Notes under the pieces: model-generated
Database searches by the model: none
Told to the model about the DNA's origin: nothing
The model's input: only the letters and a program-made list of their open reading frames with translations
Origin: Mariprofundus sp.
GTDB taxonomy: Bacteria > Pseudomonadota > Zetaproteobacteria > Mariprofundales > Mariprofundaceae
Reading direction: 5' to 3'
Length of the DNA: 64,000 nt
Assembly: GCA_021772835.1 (NCBI GenBank)
Contig: JAJFLE010000017.1
Coordinates: 1-64,000 of the forward strand
Shown: positions 44,180 to 53,523 of the stretch, in pieces
Layout: each line of letters begins with the position of its first letter
Numbering within the stretch: position 1 is the stretch's first letter
Translations under genes and position numbers: made by a program

Positions 44180-44755
44180 GTGCGTTTGTTAAAAAGGCTC
44201 TGGAGAGCATTTGTTCCCGCCAAACCATGTTGCCTGGTTGGCGAGGGAGGCAAGGTCTATTCTGAGGCAAACATCGTAAATATGCAGGGAGATAAAAACC
44301 TGATCTCAATAGGGAGATCAAGTCATGTGCAGGCAGAGCTTCTTACCTTTGCTCACGGTGGATGTATTGAAGTCGGTGATGAGTGTTTTATTGGTGTGGA
44401 CACCAGGATCTGGTCGGCATCTTCGATTCACATAGGTGACAGGGTGCTGATTTCGCATCAGGTGAACATCTTCGATAATCAGACGCACCCGGTTCTGGCA
44501 AGCAAGCGGCATGCGCACTTTAAAACGATATTTTCAAGCGGTCACCCGGGATCGATAGATTTGGGAGAGCGCCCTGTAATCATTGAAGATGATGTATGGG
44601 TGGGATGCGGAGCCATCATTTTGCGCGGTGTTCATATTGGTCGGGGAGCTATAGTGGGAGCTGGTAGTGTAGTCACAAAGAATGTGGCGCCATGGACGGT
44701 TGTCGCAGGAAACCCTGCGGAGTTGATACGGGAAATTCCTGAGGGCGAACGTTGA
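44180..44755 (+). CDS. Hexapeptide acyltransferase (WbbJ/CysE-like LbH)
   Basis: 191 residues. Left-handed beta-helix repeats: CIEVGDECFIGVDTRIWSAS, VLISHQVNIFDNQTHPVLAS and DDVWVGCGAIILRGVHIGRG, then VAGNPAEL at the end. The HQVNIFDNQTH motif with catalytic His is that of maltose/galactoside O-acetyltransferase-like enzymes. It probably O-acetylates a sugar of the glycan. Two bases after wzx, GTG start. Confidence 0.85.
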   Translation: MRLLKRLWRAFVPAKPCCLVGEGGKVYSEANIVNMQGDKNLISIGRSSHVQAELLTFAHGGCIEVGDECFIGVDTRIWSASSIHIGDRVLISHQVNIFDNQTHPVLASKRHAHFKTIFSSGHPGSIDLGERPVIIEDDVWVGCGAIILRGVHIGRGAIVGAGSVVTKNVAPWTVVAGNPAELIREIPEGER

Positions 44756-44788
44756 TATGTACAGGTATGATTTTGAGGGTATAAACGC

Positions 44789-45706
44789 ATGAATATTACA
44801 GGCAAACTGAAAAAGTATTTGTTGCTCTTGATTGAGATGAATGAACGGATGAAAGCTCTTCAGGAGGCAACCGGAAGAGTAGAGGCTAGACAGATGAATT
44901 CGGCTGGAACCGCTGATATTCAGGGACATGAATTCAAGGTTTATTCTCAGTGGGGAGAGGACGGTATCATCCAGTATCTCCTCGACCGGGTTCCTGTCGA
45001 GAGAGCAATTTTTGTGGAGTTTGGCGTGGAGACTTATCGCGAGTCGAACACACGATTTCTGCTGACCAATAACAACTGGTCAGGGTTGGTTCTTGACGGG
45101 TTGCAGGAGAATATTGATTACATCAGGAAAGATGATATTTACTGGAAGCATAACCTGAAAGCAGAGCGCGCCTTTATCGACAGGGAGAATATCAATTCGT
45201 TGATCGATACTAACGGTATTAGTGGTGACATTGGTCTTCTATCAGTGGATATCGACGGTAATGACTACTGGGTCTGGAAGAGCATTGATGTCATCAACCC
45301 TCGCATTGTAATTTGCGAGTATAATAGTATTTTTGGTTATGAAAAAGAGGTAGTTATTCCCTATGCGCCTGACTTCATTCGATCTGAAGCGCACTACTCA
45401 AATCTCTACTGGGGTGCTTCAATCGCGGCTTTCACTAGGCTGGGCAGAGAGAAGGGATACGCGCTTGTGGGTTCAAACTCTGCCGGTAATAACCTTTTCT
45501 TTGTACGAAATAACTTGATGGGAAATTTGACGGAGCTGACACCTGAACAGGCGCACATGGTGTCGCAGTTTCGTGAATCAAGAGATGAAAAGGGTAATCT
45601 GACGCTGCTTCCATTCGAACAACGTCTGTCAGTAATTGCAGATATGCCACTAATCGATCTCTCGGATAACAGCGCTCATAGTGTGAAGGCGTTATATGGG
45701 CATTGA
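44789..45706 (+). CDS. FkbM-like methyltransferase-fold protein
   Basis: 305 residues. The core begins YSQWGEDGIIQYLLDRV, FVEFGVETYRESNTRFLL and NWSGLVLDGLQENIDYI. This resembles FkbM-type SAM methyltransferases, where FVEFG-x-E is motif I. LLSVDIDGNDYWVWKSID and RIVICEYNSIFG follow. A closely similar set of proteins is usually left as hypothetical in polysaccharide loci. The N-terminal 40 residues are helical and charged. Likely methylates a sugar, but methyl transfer is inferred only from the fold. Confidence 0.65.
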   Translation: MNITGKLKKYLLLLIEMNERMKALQEATGRVEARQMNSAGTADIQGHEFKVYSQWGEDGIIQYLLDRVPVERAIFVEFGVETYRESNTRFLLTNNNWSGLVLDGLQENIDYIRKDDIYWKHNLKAERAFIDRENINSLIDTNGISGDIGLLSVDIDGNDYWVWKSIDVINPRIVICEYNSIFGYEKEVVIPYAPDFIRSEAHYSNLYWGASIAAFTRLGREKGYALVGSNSAGNNLFFVRNNLMGNLTELTPEQAHMVSQFRESRDEKGNLTLLPFEQRLSVIADMPLIDLSDNSAHSVKALYGH

Positions 45707-46514
45707 GGAAGGGCTGCAAACCTGGGAGGAGGCCGTAGTGTGGTTGCGTGATCAACCAGATAAGCAGGAGTTGGTGAGGGCGGCATTTTTTGATGATCCG
45801 TTGATCGAGGCGGCAGAGCGCTATGCAAAATCGACTGAGTGGTGTGCTGTCAGATCACTGCTACCTCAGACTAAAGGAGATGTGCTTGATGTTGGTGCCG
45901 GACGAGGTATTGCATCCTATGCACTGGCGAAGGATGGCTGGCGGGTGACAGCTCTGGAGCCCGATGGCAGTGACCTTGTTGGTGCCGGGGCGATTAGGGC
46001 TCTGACAGTGCAGGCCGGGCTGGATGTGAGTGTCGTTGAAACCCAGGGAGAGTCGCTTCCATTTCCAGACAAGTGTTTCGATGTTATTCACTGCAGGCAG
46101 GTGTTGCACCACGCTGATGATCTAATCCGCCTTTGTAGCGAGCTTGCCCGCGTTCTCAGGCCGGGTGGGGTTATGGTGGCGACCAGAGAGCATGTACTTA
46201 GTCGAGAAGAAGATTTGAATGCATTTCTGGGGTCACATCCGTTGCAGGCACTTTATGGGGGAGAACATGCTTATCTGCTGGCAGAGTATAAGCAGGCTAT
46301 AGAGTCGGCTGGTCTCAAGCTTTCGCACGCCTATAATCCGTACGAGAGTGACATTAATCTCTATCCTTTGACGCAAAAAGAGCTGAAGAGATCAATAGCT
46401 GCGCGTCTGCATTTACCCGAATGGATGGTACCGGATCTGCTGCTCACGATTATGGGGAGACTGAACCGAACGCCCGGAAGACTATATAGTTTTGTAGCGA
46501 GGAAACCTGAATGA
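45696..46514 (+). CDS. Class I SAM-dependent methyltransferase
   Basis: 272 residues. Motif I is GDVLDVGAGRGIASYALAKD with VTALEPDGSD as acidic motif II. The Methyltransf_11 signature is LPFPDKCFDVIHCRQVLHHA, then ARVLRPGGVMVATREHVLS. An N-terminal helical extension of about 60 residues is present. It overlaps the FkbM-like gene by 11 bases and the epimerase by 4, so it belongs to the same unit. Substrate unknown, probably a sugar or sugar-lipid. Confidence 0.85.
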   Translation: MGIEEGLQTWEEAVVWLRDQPDKQELVRAAFFDDPLIEAAERYAKSTEWCAVRSLLPQTKGDVLDVGAGRGIASYALAKDGWRVTALEPDGSDLVGAGAIRALTVQAGLDVSVVETQGESLPFPDKCFDVIHCRQVLHHADDLIRLCSELARVLRPGGVMVATREHVLSREEDLNAFLGSHPLQALYGGEHAYLLAEYKQAIESAGLKLSHAYNPYESDINLYPLTQKELKRSIAARLHLPEWMVPDLLLTIMGRLNRTPGRLYSFVARKPE

Positions 46515-47413
46515 ATAGTGTACTGGTAACCGGAGCTTGTGGATTTATCGGACGGCATGTGGCACGTTATTTTTCGAATAACGGTTATGAGGTGGCTGGG
46601 CTGGGCTGGGGTAAGTTTCCCGATCATGCGCAGTGGGGTGTTACGCGCTGGTATGAGGCGCAGGTTTCTCTGGAAACGCTTTGTGAGTTTGCAGGAAAAC
46701 CTGATGTGATCGTGCACTGTGCAGGAGGGTCTTCGGTCGGAGACTCTATCGAGCATCCGCGCCATGACTTCGGCCTGACTGTCGATGCCACTTCAAATTT
46801 GCTGGAGTTTGTACGCTTGTACACTCCTGAAAGCCGGGTGGTTTACCCATCGTCAGCGGCGGTATATGGACAGGTGCAAAAAGTGCCGATCTGCGAAAGT
46901 GATTCTCTAAATCCTGTTTCTCCCTACGGGGTGCACAAGCGGATGGCCGAATCGCTTTGTCAGATGTATTCGATGAGGTTTGGTGTGCATGTGGCAATTG
47001 TACGCCTGTTTTCGATCTACGGGGCAGGCTTGAGGAAGCAACTTCTTTGGGATGCCTGCAATAAGTTTTCCAGTGGCAACTCCGAGTTCTTTGGCACAGG
47101 GAATGAGGTGCGTGACTGGCTACATGTTGAAGATGTTGCTGAGTTACTGTTCCTGGCCGCTAGATATGCTGATGACTCTCCGGTTTTAAACGGGGGTGCA
47201 GGAGCAGGGGTAGCTATCAAGGATATCCTTAGTTGTGTAGGCCACTGTTTCGAGCCGAATATGGTGCCGCACTTCTCTTCCAGGCAAAAGGAGGGTGATC
47301 CGGATACCTATATCGCTGATATTTCAAAAGCTTCAGGCTGGAAATGGGCGCCTTCAATCGACTGGCATGAGGGGATCACATCTTATGTTGAATGGTATAA
47401 ACAGTGTCGATAG
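46511..47413 (+). CDS. NAD-dependent epimerase/dehydratase
   Basis: 300 residues. Extended SDR with VTGACGFIGRHVARYFSNNG as NAD loop, catalytic YGVHKRMAESL (YxxxK), PSSAAVYGQVQK and VRDWLHVEDVAELL. A GalE/RmlB-like enzyme acting on a nucleotide sugar; 4-epimerase or 4-reductase are both possible. ATGA overlap with the preceding methyltransferase, 10-base overlap with the next gene. Confidence 0.85.
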   Translation: MNSVLVTGACGFIGRHVARYFSNNGYEVAGLGWGKFPDHAQWGVTRWYEAQVSLETLCEFAGKPDVIVHCAGGSSVGDSIEHPRHDFGLTVDATSNLLEFVRLYTPESRVVYPSSAAVYGQVQKVPICESDSLNPVSPYGVHKRMAESLCQMYSMRFGVHVAIVRLFSIYGAGLRKQLLWDACNKFSSGNSEFFGTGNEVRDWLHVEDVAELLFLAARYADDSPVLNGGAGAGVAIKDILSCVGHCFEPNMVPHFSSRQKEGDPDTYIADISKASGWKWAPSIDWHEGITSYVEWYKQCR

Positions 47414-48564
47414 TGCGTGTGGGGTTTGTGCTTGGCCAGGTGGGATGGACCGGAGGTGTAAACTACTACCGAAATCTTTTCACCGCGATTCACCTGCTGC
47501 CTGACTCGAAGCTGGAGATTGTCATTTTCACCGGGAACAAGTCGGATGTGAGTCACTTTGAAGGTCTTGTTGAAATCGTTCGAACGCCTTTGCTGGATAG
47601 GGGAAGTGTTTCGTGGTGGATCAACAAGCTCACTGGACGGGTGCTGTTCGGGCGTGAATATCTGTTGTATCTGTTGCTTCGCAGGTGTGGAATAAAACTG
47701 TTATCGCACGTCCCTCTGTTATGGAGAGGCGCGCCCATACCATCCTTGGGCTGGATTCCTGACTTTCAGCATGTAAAACTGCCGGATTATTTTGGTGAAA
47801 AGGCGCTCAGGGAACACAATGATCAGATCAAGAGAATTATCCACAATTCTGATGCGCTTCTTTTAAGCAGTCGGGATGCGATGAGTGATTTGCATCGTCA
47901 TTTTCCGGAAGACCCGTTGCCTACCTCTGTCCTGCGTTTTGTCTCCTGTCTCGCGGCTCAGTCGGGTGATTTGCCGAGCCAAACGGTTCTGGCCCAGGGT
48001 TATGGTCTGTCGCGCCCCTGGTTTCATGTTCCCAATCAGTTCTGGGCGCATAAAAACCACGGTATTATTGTTGAGGTACTTGCTCTGTTGAAGAAGTCTG
48101 GAGCGTGCCCTCTGGTGGTTTCGACAGGGGATACTCATGACTACCGTCATCCTGGGTACTTTCCAGGTTTGATGGAAGAGGTTCGCAAGCATGGTTTGGA
48201 GAAAGATTTTCTTGCGCTAGGCATGGTGCCATACGCGGATGTTGTGGCTTTGATGCGGGATTCGGTTGCGGTGATCAATCCTTCTCTCTTTGAGGGTTGG
48301 AGCACTTCGGTTGAAGAGGCTAAGGCAATGGGAAAAACTGTGATTCTTTCTGATATAGCAGTGCATCGGGAGCAGAAGCCTGAGCGAGGTGTCTACTTCG
48401 ATACGGAGGAACCTGAACAGCTAGCAAAAATTATGATGGATCAGCTTTCCAGTTTTGATGAAAGTAATGAAGCTTATCACCAGGACAGAGCTAAACAGGT
48501 GTTGATGGAAACAAGAGAGACATTTGCGAAGCAGTACGAAGAGATAGTTCTTTCTGTGATTTGA
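47404..48564 (+). CDS. GT4-family glycosyltransferase
   Basis: 386 residues. GT-B fold. The N-terminal domain starts VRVGFVLGQVGWTGGVNYYR; WIPDFQHVKLPDYF resembles GT4 proteins seen in similar loci. C-terminal donor site: PWFHVPNQFWAHKNHGIIVE, GMVPYADVVALMRDSVAVIN and PSLFEGWSTSVEEAKAMGKT, with the EX7E-type glutamates. It probably adds a hexose. GTG start overlapping the epimerase gene. Confidence 0.88.
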   Translation: MSIVRVGFVLGQVGWTGGVNYYRNLFTAIHLLPDSKLEIVIFTGNKSDVSHFEGLVEIVRTPLLDRGSVSWWINKLTGRVLFGREYLLYLLLRRCGIKLLSHVPLLWRGAPIPSLGWIPDFQHVKLPDYFGEKALREHNDQIKRIIHNSDALLLSSRDAMSDLHRHFPEDPLPTSVLRFVSCLAAQSGDLPSQTVLAQGYGLSRPWFHVPNQFWAHKNHGIIVEVLALLKKSGACPLVVSTGDTHDYRHPGYFPGLMEEVRKHGLEKDFLALGMVPYADVVALMRDSVAVINPSLFEGWSTSVEEAKAMGKTVILSDIAVHREQKPERGVYFDTEEPEQLAKIMMDQLSSFDESNEAYHQDRAKQVLMETRETFAKQYEEIVLSVI

Positions 48565-48597
48565 ATTCATGAATATGAGTAGCAGAGCATCCAGCTG

Positions 48598-48681
48598 ATG
48601 TATGATGTAGAGAAAGAAGTGGAAACAGAGAATCATTTGATTACTACTGAAAAACGATTGTTAGAAATGAGGATGAAATAG
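48598..48681 (+). CDS. Possible 27-residue ORF ahead of a GT2 gene
   Basis: MYDVEKEVETENHLITTEKR then LLEMRMK, ending one base before the TTG start of the next gene. Charged and helical, no recognised family. It may only bring ribosomes to the weak TTG start downstream. Weak evidence. Confidence 0.25.
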   Translation: MYDVEKEVETENHLITTEKRLLEMRMK

Positions 48682-48682
48682 A

Positions 48683-49504
48683 TTGGTTGAAGCGGTCGGA
48701 AATAGGACGGACCCATCATTACTGTCCGGGAACCCCCCTCTCATTACGGTTATAACGATCTGTTATCAGAGCGTAGAGTACCTAGAACATTGCATTCAGA
48801 GTGTGGTTAATCAGACATCTGATAATTTCGAGTACCTTATTATTGATGGGGGATCGACTGATGGTAGCGTGGATATCATAAAAAAGTATGAGGATCACCT
48901 GGCATATTGGCACAGTAAACCGGATCGTGGGTTATCCCATGCATTTAATCAGGGGCTGGAGCATGCAACAGGGCAGTGGGTCATTTTTCTAAACTCTGAT
49001 GATTATTTTTCCAGCTCGACGGTGCTGAGTAAGCTGTCAGCTGTCCTAAATGAAAATGAAGATAAAGATGTTGTGTTTGGACAGGTTCAAAGAGTCTCTC
49101 GTGAACATGAGCCTGTGAGTCTTGAGGTTCCAATGGGGCAACCTTTTGACTGGAGTGAATTTTTAAAACGGGATACCATCCCTCATCCTTCTTCCTTTAC
49201 AAATATGAATTTTATCAGGCGTGTGGGCCCGTTTGATGAAAGTTATCGGATTGCCATTGACTACGAGTTTTATCTTCGTGGAGGGCGTGGATTAAAAGTG
49301 TTATTTTGGCCTGAACTTGTCTCACATATGCGCGAAGGCGGTATAAGCCGAATTCATCGTCGGGCATGCCTTGATGAGTGGATCAGAGCATTGAACCATC
49401 ACCATGCCAGCTCAGCGCTGTTTATCGCAATCTATGGGAATTATCTCAGGCTTCGTCTTATTGTTCGTGATTATCTGGCCTCTTTGAGGGGGAAGGGAGA
49501 ATGA
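48683..49504 (+). CDS. GT2-family glycosyltransferase
   Basis: 273 residues. GT-A fold: ITVITICYQSVEYLEHCIQS, YLIIDGGSTDGSVDIIKKY, WHSKPDRGLSHAFNQGLEHA, VIFLNSDDYFSSSTVL. The IDGGSTDG and SKPDRGLSHAFNQG motifs are typical of the WcaA/WfgS-like GT2 group. The TTG at 48683 is the only fitting start, in a GAGGATGAAATAGA context. It probably adds one residue of the repeat unit. Confidence 0.88.
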   Translation: MVEAVGNRTDPSLLSGNPPLITVITICYQSVEYLEHCIQSVVNQTSDNFEYLIIDGGSTDGSVDIIKKYEDHLAYWHSKPDRGLSHAFNQGLEHATGQWVIFLNSDDYFSSSTVLSKLSAVLNENEDKDVVFGQVQRVSREHEPVSLEVPMGQPFDWSEFLKRDTIPHPSSFTNMNFIRRVGPFDESYRIAIDYEFYLRGGRGLKVLFWPELVSHMREGGISRIHRRACLDEWIRALNHHHASSALFIAIYGNYLRLRLIVRDYLASLRGKGE

Positions 49505-49605
49505 GAATGGATGCTGTCATCTGTGACACAAATAGAATAGTCCGGCGGATTGTTATTCGGGAGAACTGGCAGGCGAGGCCTCGGTTTTACTATCTTTATG
49601 AGTAA
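49501..49605 (+). CDS. Possible 34-residue ORF
   Basis: ATG overlaps the stop of the GT2 gene (ATGA) and opens MRMDAVICDTNRIVRRIVIR, ending RPRFYYLYE and TAA. No family recognised. The overlap with the preceding stop is its only support. May be a remnant of a lost gene. Confidence 0.25.
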   Translation: MRMDAVICDTNRIVRRIVIRENWQARPRFYYLYE

Positions 49606-49653
49606 AATAATGCTCTTGCCAATTATCAGTGTTATGCTTTTTCACATGATAAT

Positions 49654-50385
49654 ATGTTCATTTCCCAGCTGGGTTTGGTTAACCAGATGTCTCTGACAGA
49701 ACAGAGATATCAGAACTCCGATTACCTGGAGCATAACCCAACTTGGGATATTGAAGACAGTCCGTGGAAGGCATCTCATGTGGTTCGTATATTGAATGGT
49801 ATGGAGCCAGGGCGGGTTTGCGAAGTTGGTTGTGGAGCTGGCGGCGTTCTGGCTTCATTACGGCAACATTATCCGCTTAACCCTCTCGATGGATATGATA
49901 TATCACCCCATGCCGAGTCGTTTTGGTCGCAGCACGATGGTTTAAATATCAACTTTTATGTTGGTGATTTTCTGCAGGGCAGAGACAACTTTGATACGAT
50001 TCTGCTGTTGGATGTACTAGAGCATGTTGCCGACCCGCATGCATTTTTAAACGCACTCAAGGGGCGGGCAGATCAGTTTATCATCCATTTCCCGCTGGAT
50101 CTCTCAGCTGCCAGCGTATTGAGGGAGTCACCGCTGTTGTATGTGCGCAGGAAGGTTGGTCATATTCATTACTTTACCCGGGGACTAGCCCTGGAGCTGC
50201 TTGAAGAAAACGGTTTCGAGGTAATAAATAGCGTTTATACCGGTGCCGCCTTCAATGCTCCACAAGCGGCGTTACGAACCCGTCTGGCTCAGCTTCCCCG
50301 GCGTTTTGTATATGCTATGAATAAAGATGTCGGTGTTAGACTTCTGGGAGGAGAGACGTTGATGGTGCTGGCCAGACCAAGGTGA
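49654..50385 (+). CDS. Class I SAM-dependent methyltransferase
   Basis: 243 residues as drawn. The start could be the ATG at 49687 (MSLTEQRYQNSDYLEHNPTW), which agrees better with relatives; neither has a strong ribosome site. Motifs: RVCEVGCGAGGVLASLRQHY, FDTILLLDVLEHVADPHAFL, RQ-type lipid region absent, and LDLSAASVLRESPLLYVRRK. It fits the Methyltransf_23 group common in glycan loci. Overlap of 4 bases with the next gene. Confidence 0.82.
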   Translation: MFISQLGLVNQMSLTEQRYQNSDYLEHNPTWDIEDSPWKASHVVRILNGMEPGRVCEVGCGAGGVLASLRQHYPLNPLDGYDISPHAESFWSQHDGLNINFYVGDFLQGRDNFDTILLLDVLEHVADPHAFLNALKGRADQFIIHFPLDLSAASVLRESPLLYVRRKVGHIHYFTRGLALELLEENGFEVINSVYTGAAFNAPQAALRTRLAQLPRRFVYAMNKDVGVRLLGGETLMVLARPR

Positions 50386-51422
50386 GCTTTAAGCGTTTGT
50401 TATATGCCCCCAATATCCATCAAGGGGGAGGTAGATCTCTACTATTACCAATATTGCTGGCACTGGAAAACGAAGTGGATATTGCTTTGGTGCTGGATGA
50501 ACGCATGCGTCTGCCAGAAGGATTTAAATTTACAGGGACAATATTTCGGGTACATGCCACGCTTTTTTCAAGGTTGAAGTTTGAGTGGCAGCTTCGAAAA
50601 CTCATAGTGTCTGACTCATTGCTATTATGCATGGGGAATTTACCCCCTCTCTTCGCTCATGCAGGTCGCCAGATTGTTTTTGTGCAGAACCGATATCTTA
50701 TTGAATCATTGCCGCTTGCGGATTTCCCGTTGTCCGTTCGTTTGCGTATTCAGCTTGAACGCTGGTGGCTTCGTTCACGCATTCGGTATGTGCAACAGTT
50801 TATTGTTCAGACCAGAACCATGAAGAAGCTTCTTGATTCGGCACTGGGTGCCAATGCGACTGTATTGCCTTTTAGCGCGCTTACGGAAACAGATGCGGAT
50901 TTGAGTGACAGAGAAGTTCAATATGATTTTCTCTATGTGGCTACAGGCGAGCCGCATAAAAATCACCGTGTGTTGATTGAGGCCTGGATTAAGTTAGCGG
51001 ATAAAGGCGAATTTCCATCACTATGCCTGACACTGGATGTGCAACGCTTCCCAGAACTCTGTAACTGGATTGAACAAGCAATTAAATGCTATGAATTGAA
51101 AGTTGTAATGCGTGGCGAATGTTCACATGAAGTGATACTTGGTCTTTATCGGTCATCAAGAGCGATGATTTATCCCTCTTTGCTGGAATCCTTTGGGTTG
51201 CCGCTGATCGAAGCGGTTCTACAAGGATTACCGATTCTTGCAGCAGATGCAGATTATGTCTCAGATATTATCAACATTGAAGCATGCTTCGATGCGGAGT
51301 CTCCACAGTCTGTCGCGGATGCCGTTTCTAAATTTTCATTCCAGAAGGCGTCACTTAAGGTCAACTTACTGAGTGCTGATGAGTTTTTAAGTAATACACT
51401 ATGCCGGGAAACGAACTTATGA
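50382..51422 (+). CDS. GT4-family glycosyltransferase
   Basis: 346 residues. GT-B fold. LLYAPNIHQGGGRSLLLPIL begins the acceptor domain. Donor domain: FLYVATGEPHKNHRVLIEAW, GECSHEVILGLYRSSRAMIY and PSLLESFGLPLIEAVLQGLP, with the EX7E motif. The start is a GTG overlapping the previous stop (GTGA). It ends in an ATGA overlap with the next glycosyltransferase. Confidence 0.88.
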   Translation: MSFKRLLYAPNIHQGGGRSLLLPILLALENEVDIALVLDERMRLPEGFKFTGTIFRVHATLFSRLKFEWQLRKLIVSDSLLLCMGNLPPLFAHAGRQIVFVQNRYLIESLPLADFPLSVRLRIQLERWWLRSRIRYVQQFIVQTRTMKKLLDSALGANATVLPFSALTETDADLSDREVQYDFLYVATGEPHKNHRVLIEAWIKLADKGEFPSLCLTLDVQRFPELCNWIEQAIKCYELKVVMRGECSHEVILGLYRSSRAMIYPSLLESFGLPLIEAVLQGLPILAADADYVSDIINIEACFDAESPQSVADAVSKFSFQKASLKVNLLSADEFLSNTLCRETNL

Positions 51423-52651
51423 AAATTCTGATCGTCTCTCACTACTTCTGGCCTGAACAGTTTCGCATTAATGATTTGGCGCAGGCGTTGAAGCAGCGCG
51501 GCCATGATGTTTCTGTACTAACCGGCATGCCCAATTATCCGGGTGGCAAGTTGTTCGAAGGATACAGTTGGTGGAAGAAACGCCATGACGATATGGACGG
51601 AATTCCCGTTTGTCGCACACCCATGTTCCTGAGAAGGGAGGGGCGGGGCTGGCAGCTGGCACTGAATTACCTCTCATTTGTGATCTTTGGTTCTCTGCTG
51701 GCACCGTGGTATTTCAGGAAGCAGAATTTTGATGTTATTTTTGTTTATGAACCATCTCCATTTACGGTTGCTATTCCGGGCATGCTAATGCGCCGGTTGA
51801 AAAAGGTGCCCATGTTGTTCTGGGTGCAGGACCTCTGGCCGGAAAGTCTTACTGCTGCCGGTGCGGTTAATTCGCCAGCAATATTGAATGCTATTGGTCG
51901 AATGGTGCGCTGGATATACCGCCATTGCGATAGGGTACTGGTGCAGTCACAAGCCTTTGTGAAGCCAGCGGTGCGGGCAGGTGCAGTAATGAAGGATACG
52001 CTATACTACCCTAACTGGGCAGAATCGTTTTACCGGCCATTATCAACCTCTGAGATAGAGCTGCAGGACATCACTATTCCGGATGGATTTCGAGTGATGT
52101 TTGCCGGTAACCTCGGTGAAGCGCAAGCATTGGAAACCATCATCGCGGCTGCTGAGAGATTGAAGCATGTGCCTGCTATTCAATGGGTTATAATTGGTGA
52201 TGGGCGTCGGGCGGGGTGGATGCGTCAGGAGGTTAATCGATTGAACCTTACTGGCACGGTTAGTTTTTTCGGTTCACATCGATCCGAACTTATGCCACAT
52301 TTTTTTGCCGTGGCTGATGCGCTTTTGGTTACATTGAAGGCTAATGAAGTGTTTGCCCAGACCATTCCGAGCAAGGTGCAGACATACATGGCGTGTGCCA
52401 AGCCAGTTGTTGCGGCATTAAATGGCGAGGGAGCCAGAGTTATTAGTGAGGCGGGGGCAGGCCTTGCGGTTCCAGCAGGAGACGACGAGGCTTTGGCTGA
52501 GGCAGTACTAACGCTATACCGGATGCCGGTAAGTGAGCGTGAGGATATGGGGCTCTCTGCTAGGGCATATTATGAACGCGAATTCGAGCGTGATATGTTG
52601 GTTGGACGCCTTGAGGAGTGGATGAAGCAGTTGGCAGAGGAGCATAAGTGA
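51419..52651 (+). CDS. GT4 glycosyltransferase, WbuB-like
   Basis: 410 residues from the ATG at 51419 (ATGA overlap with the preceding stop). LIVSHYFWPEQFRINDLAQA and VSVLTGMPNYPGGKLFEGY are the signature opening of WbuB-type enzymes, described as L-fucosamine or related amino-sugar transferases. Later: FWVQDLWPESL, VMFAGNLGEAQALETIIAAA and IPSKVQTYMACAKPVVAALN. The following three genes make a UDP-L-amino sugar, which suits such a donor. Confidence 0.87.
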   Translation: MKILIVSHYFWPEQFRINDLAQALKQRGHDVSVLTGMPNYPGGKLFEGYSWWKKRHDDMDGIPVCRTPMFLRREGRGWQLALNYLSFVIFGSLLAPWYFRKQNFDVIFVYEPSPFTVAIPGMLMRRLKKVPMLFWVQDLWPESLTAAGAVNSPAILNAIGRMVRWIYRHCDRVLVQSQAFVKPAVRAGAVMKDTLYYPNWAESFYRPLSTSEIELQDITIPDGFRVMFAGNLGEAQALETIIAAAERLKHVPAIQWVIIGDGRRAGWMRQEVNRLNLTGTVSFFGSHRSELMPHFFAVADALLVTLKANEVFAQTIPSKVQTYMACAKPVVAALNGEGARVISEAGAGLAVPAGDDEALAEAVLTLYRMPVSEREDMGLSARAYYEREFERDMLVGRLEEWMKQLAEEHK

Positions 52652-53523
52652 AAATATTGATACTTGGTGGTGATGGTATGTTGGGCCATCAACTGTTGAC
52701 ATCATGGTCAGACAAGCACGATGTGCGGGTGACACTCAGAGCAGATCAAGCCCGCTATGCTCACTATGGTCTGTTTGATAAAGCTAATGCTTTTTATGGT
52801 ATTGATGTTCGAGCCTTTGAGGTCATTGAATCAGTGGCCAGAAACTTTCAGCCTGAAGCTATTGTCAATGCGGTTGGTATCGTTAAACAACGTTCAGAAG
52901 CACACGATGCGATTCTGAGCCTTGAGGTTAATGCTCTACTGCCTCATCGTCTAAGTCAGCTTTGTGGAGAGATAGGTGCGCGTCTGATTCATATGAGTAC
53001 AGACTGTGTGTTCTCCGGCTCAAAAGGCATGTACACTGAAAATGATTTGGAAGATGCCACTGACCTGTACGGGCGTAGCAAGCTACTCGGTGAGGTTCAT
53101 GACAAGCAGGCTGTTACACTACGTACTTCAATTATTGGTTTGGAGCTTGCACGTAATAAAAATAAAAGCCTGATTGAATGGTTTCTGGCACAGAAAGGGT
53201 CGATTAATGGGTTTACCGACGCGATATACAGCGGTTTCACCACACTGGAAATGGCGAGAATTATCGAATCGATATTGATTGATCACAGGGACATTTCGGG
53301 CCTGTGGCATGTGGCCAGTGATCCGATCAGTAAGTTTGAGTTGTTGTCGAAGCTGTCTGAATTCATGGGCAGACAGGACATTTCACTGTCACCGGACAGC
53401 GACTTTTGTTGCGAACGAAGTCTTGATTCATCAAGGTTTAATAAGAGAACAGGCTACCGGCCACCTTCATGGGATGAAATGTTATCAGAGCAGGCAGTGC
53501 AGATAGGAGAAAGAATAGAATGA
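52648..53523 (+). CDS. RmlD-like nucleotide-sugar reductase (WbvR/FnlB-like)
   Basis: 291 residues. SDR with NAD(P) loop ILILGGDGMLGHQLL, AIVNAVGIVKQRSEAHDAIL, MSTDCVFSGSKGMY and catalytic YGRSKLLGEV. It is most like RmlD-type 4-reductases that act after an UDP-GlcNAc 4,6-dehydratase/epimerase. The length without a C-terminal cupin favours the WbvR type (UDP-L-RhaNAc to L-QuiNAc route) over FnlB/WbjC (L-FucNAc route). This is inference from size. Confidence 0.78.
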   Translation: MKILILGGDGMLGHQLLTSWSDKHDVRVTLRADQARYAHYGLFDKANAFYGIDVRAFEVIESVARNFQPEAIVNAVGIVKQRSEAHDAILSLEVNALLPHRLSQLCGEIGARLIHMSTDCVFSGSKGMYTENDLEDATDLYGRSKLLGEVHDKQAVTLRTSIIGLELARNKNKSLIEWFLAQKGSINGFTDAIYSGFTTLEMARIIESILIDHRDISGLWHVASDPISKFELLSKLSEFMGRQDISLSPDSDFCCERSLDSSRFNKRTGYRPPSWDEMLSEQAVQIGERIE

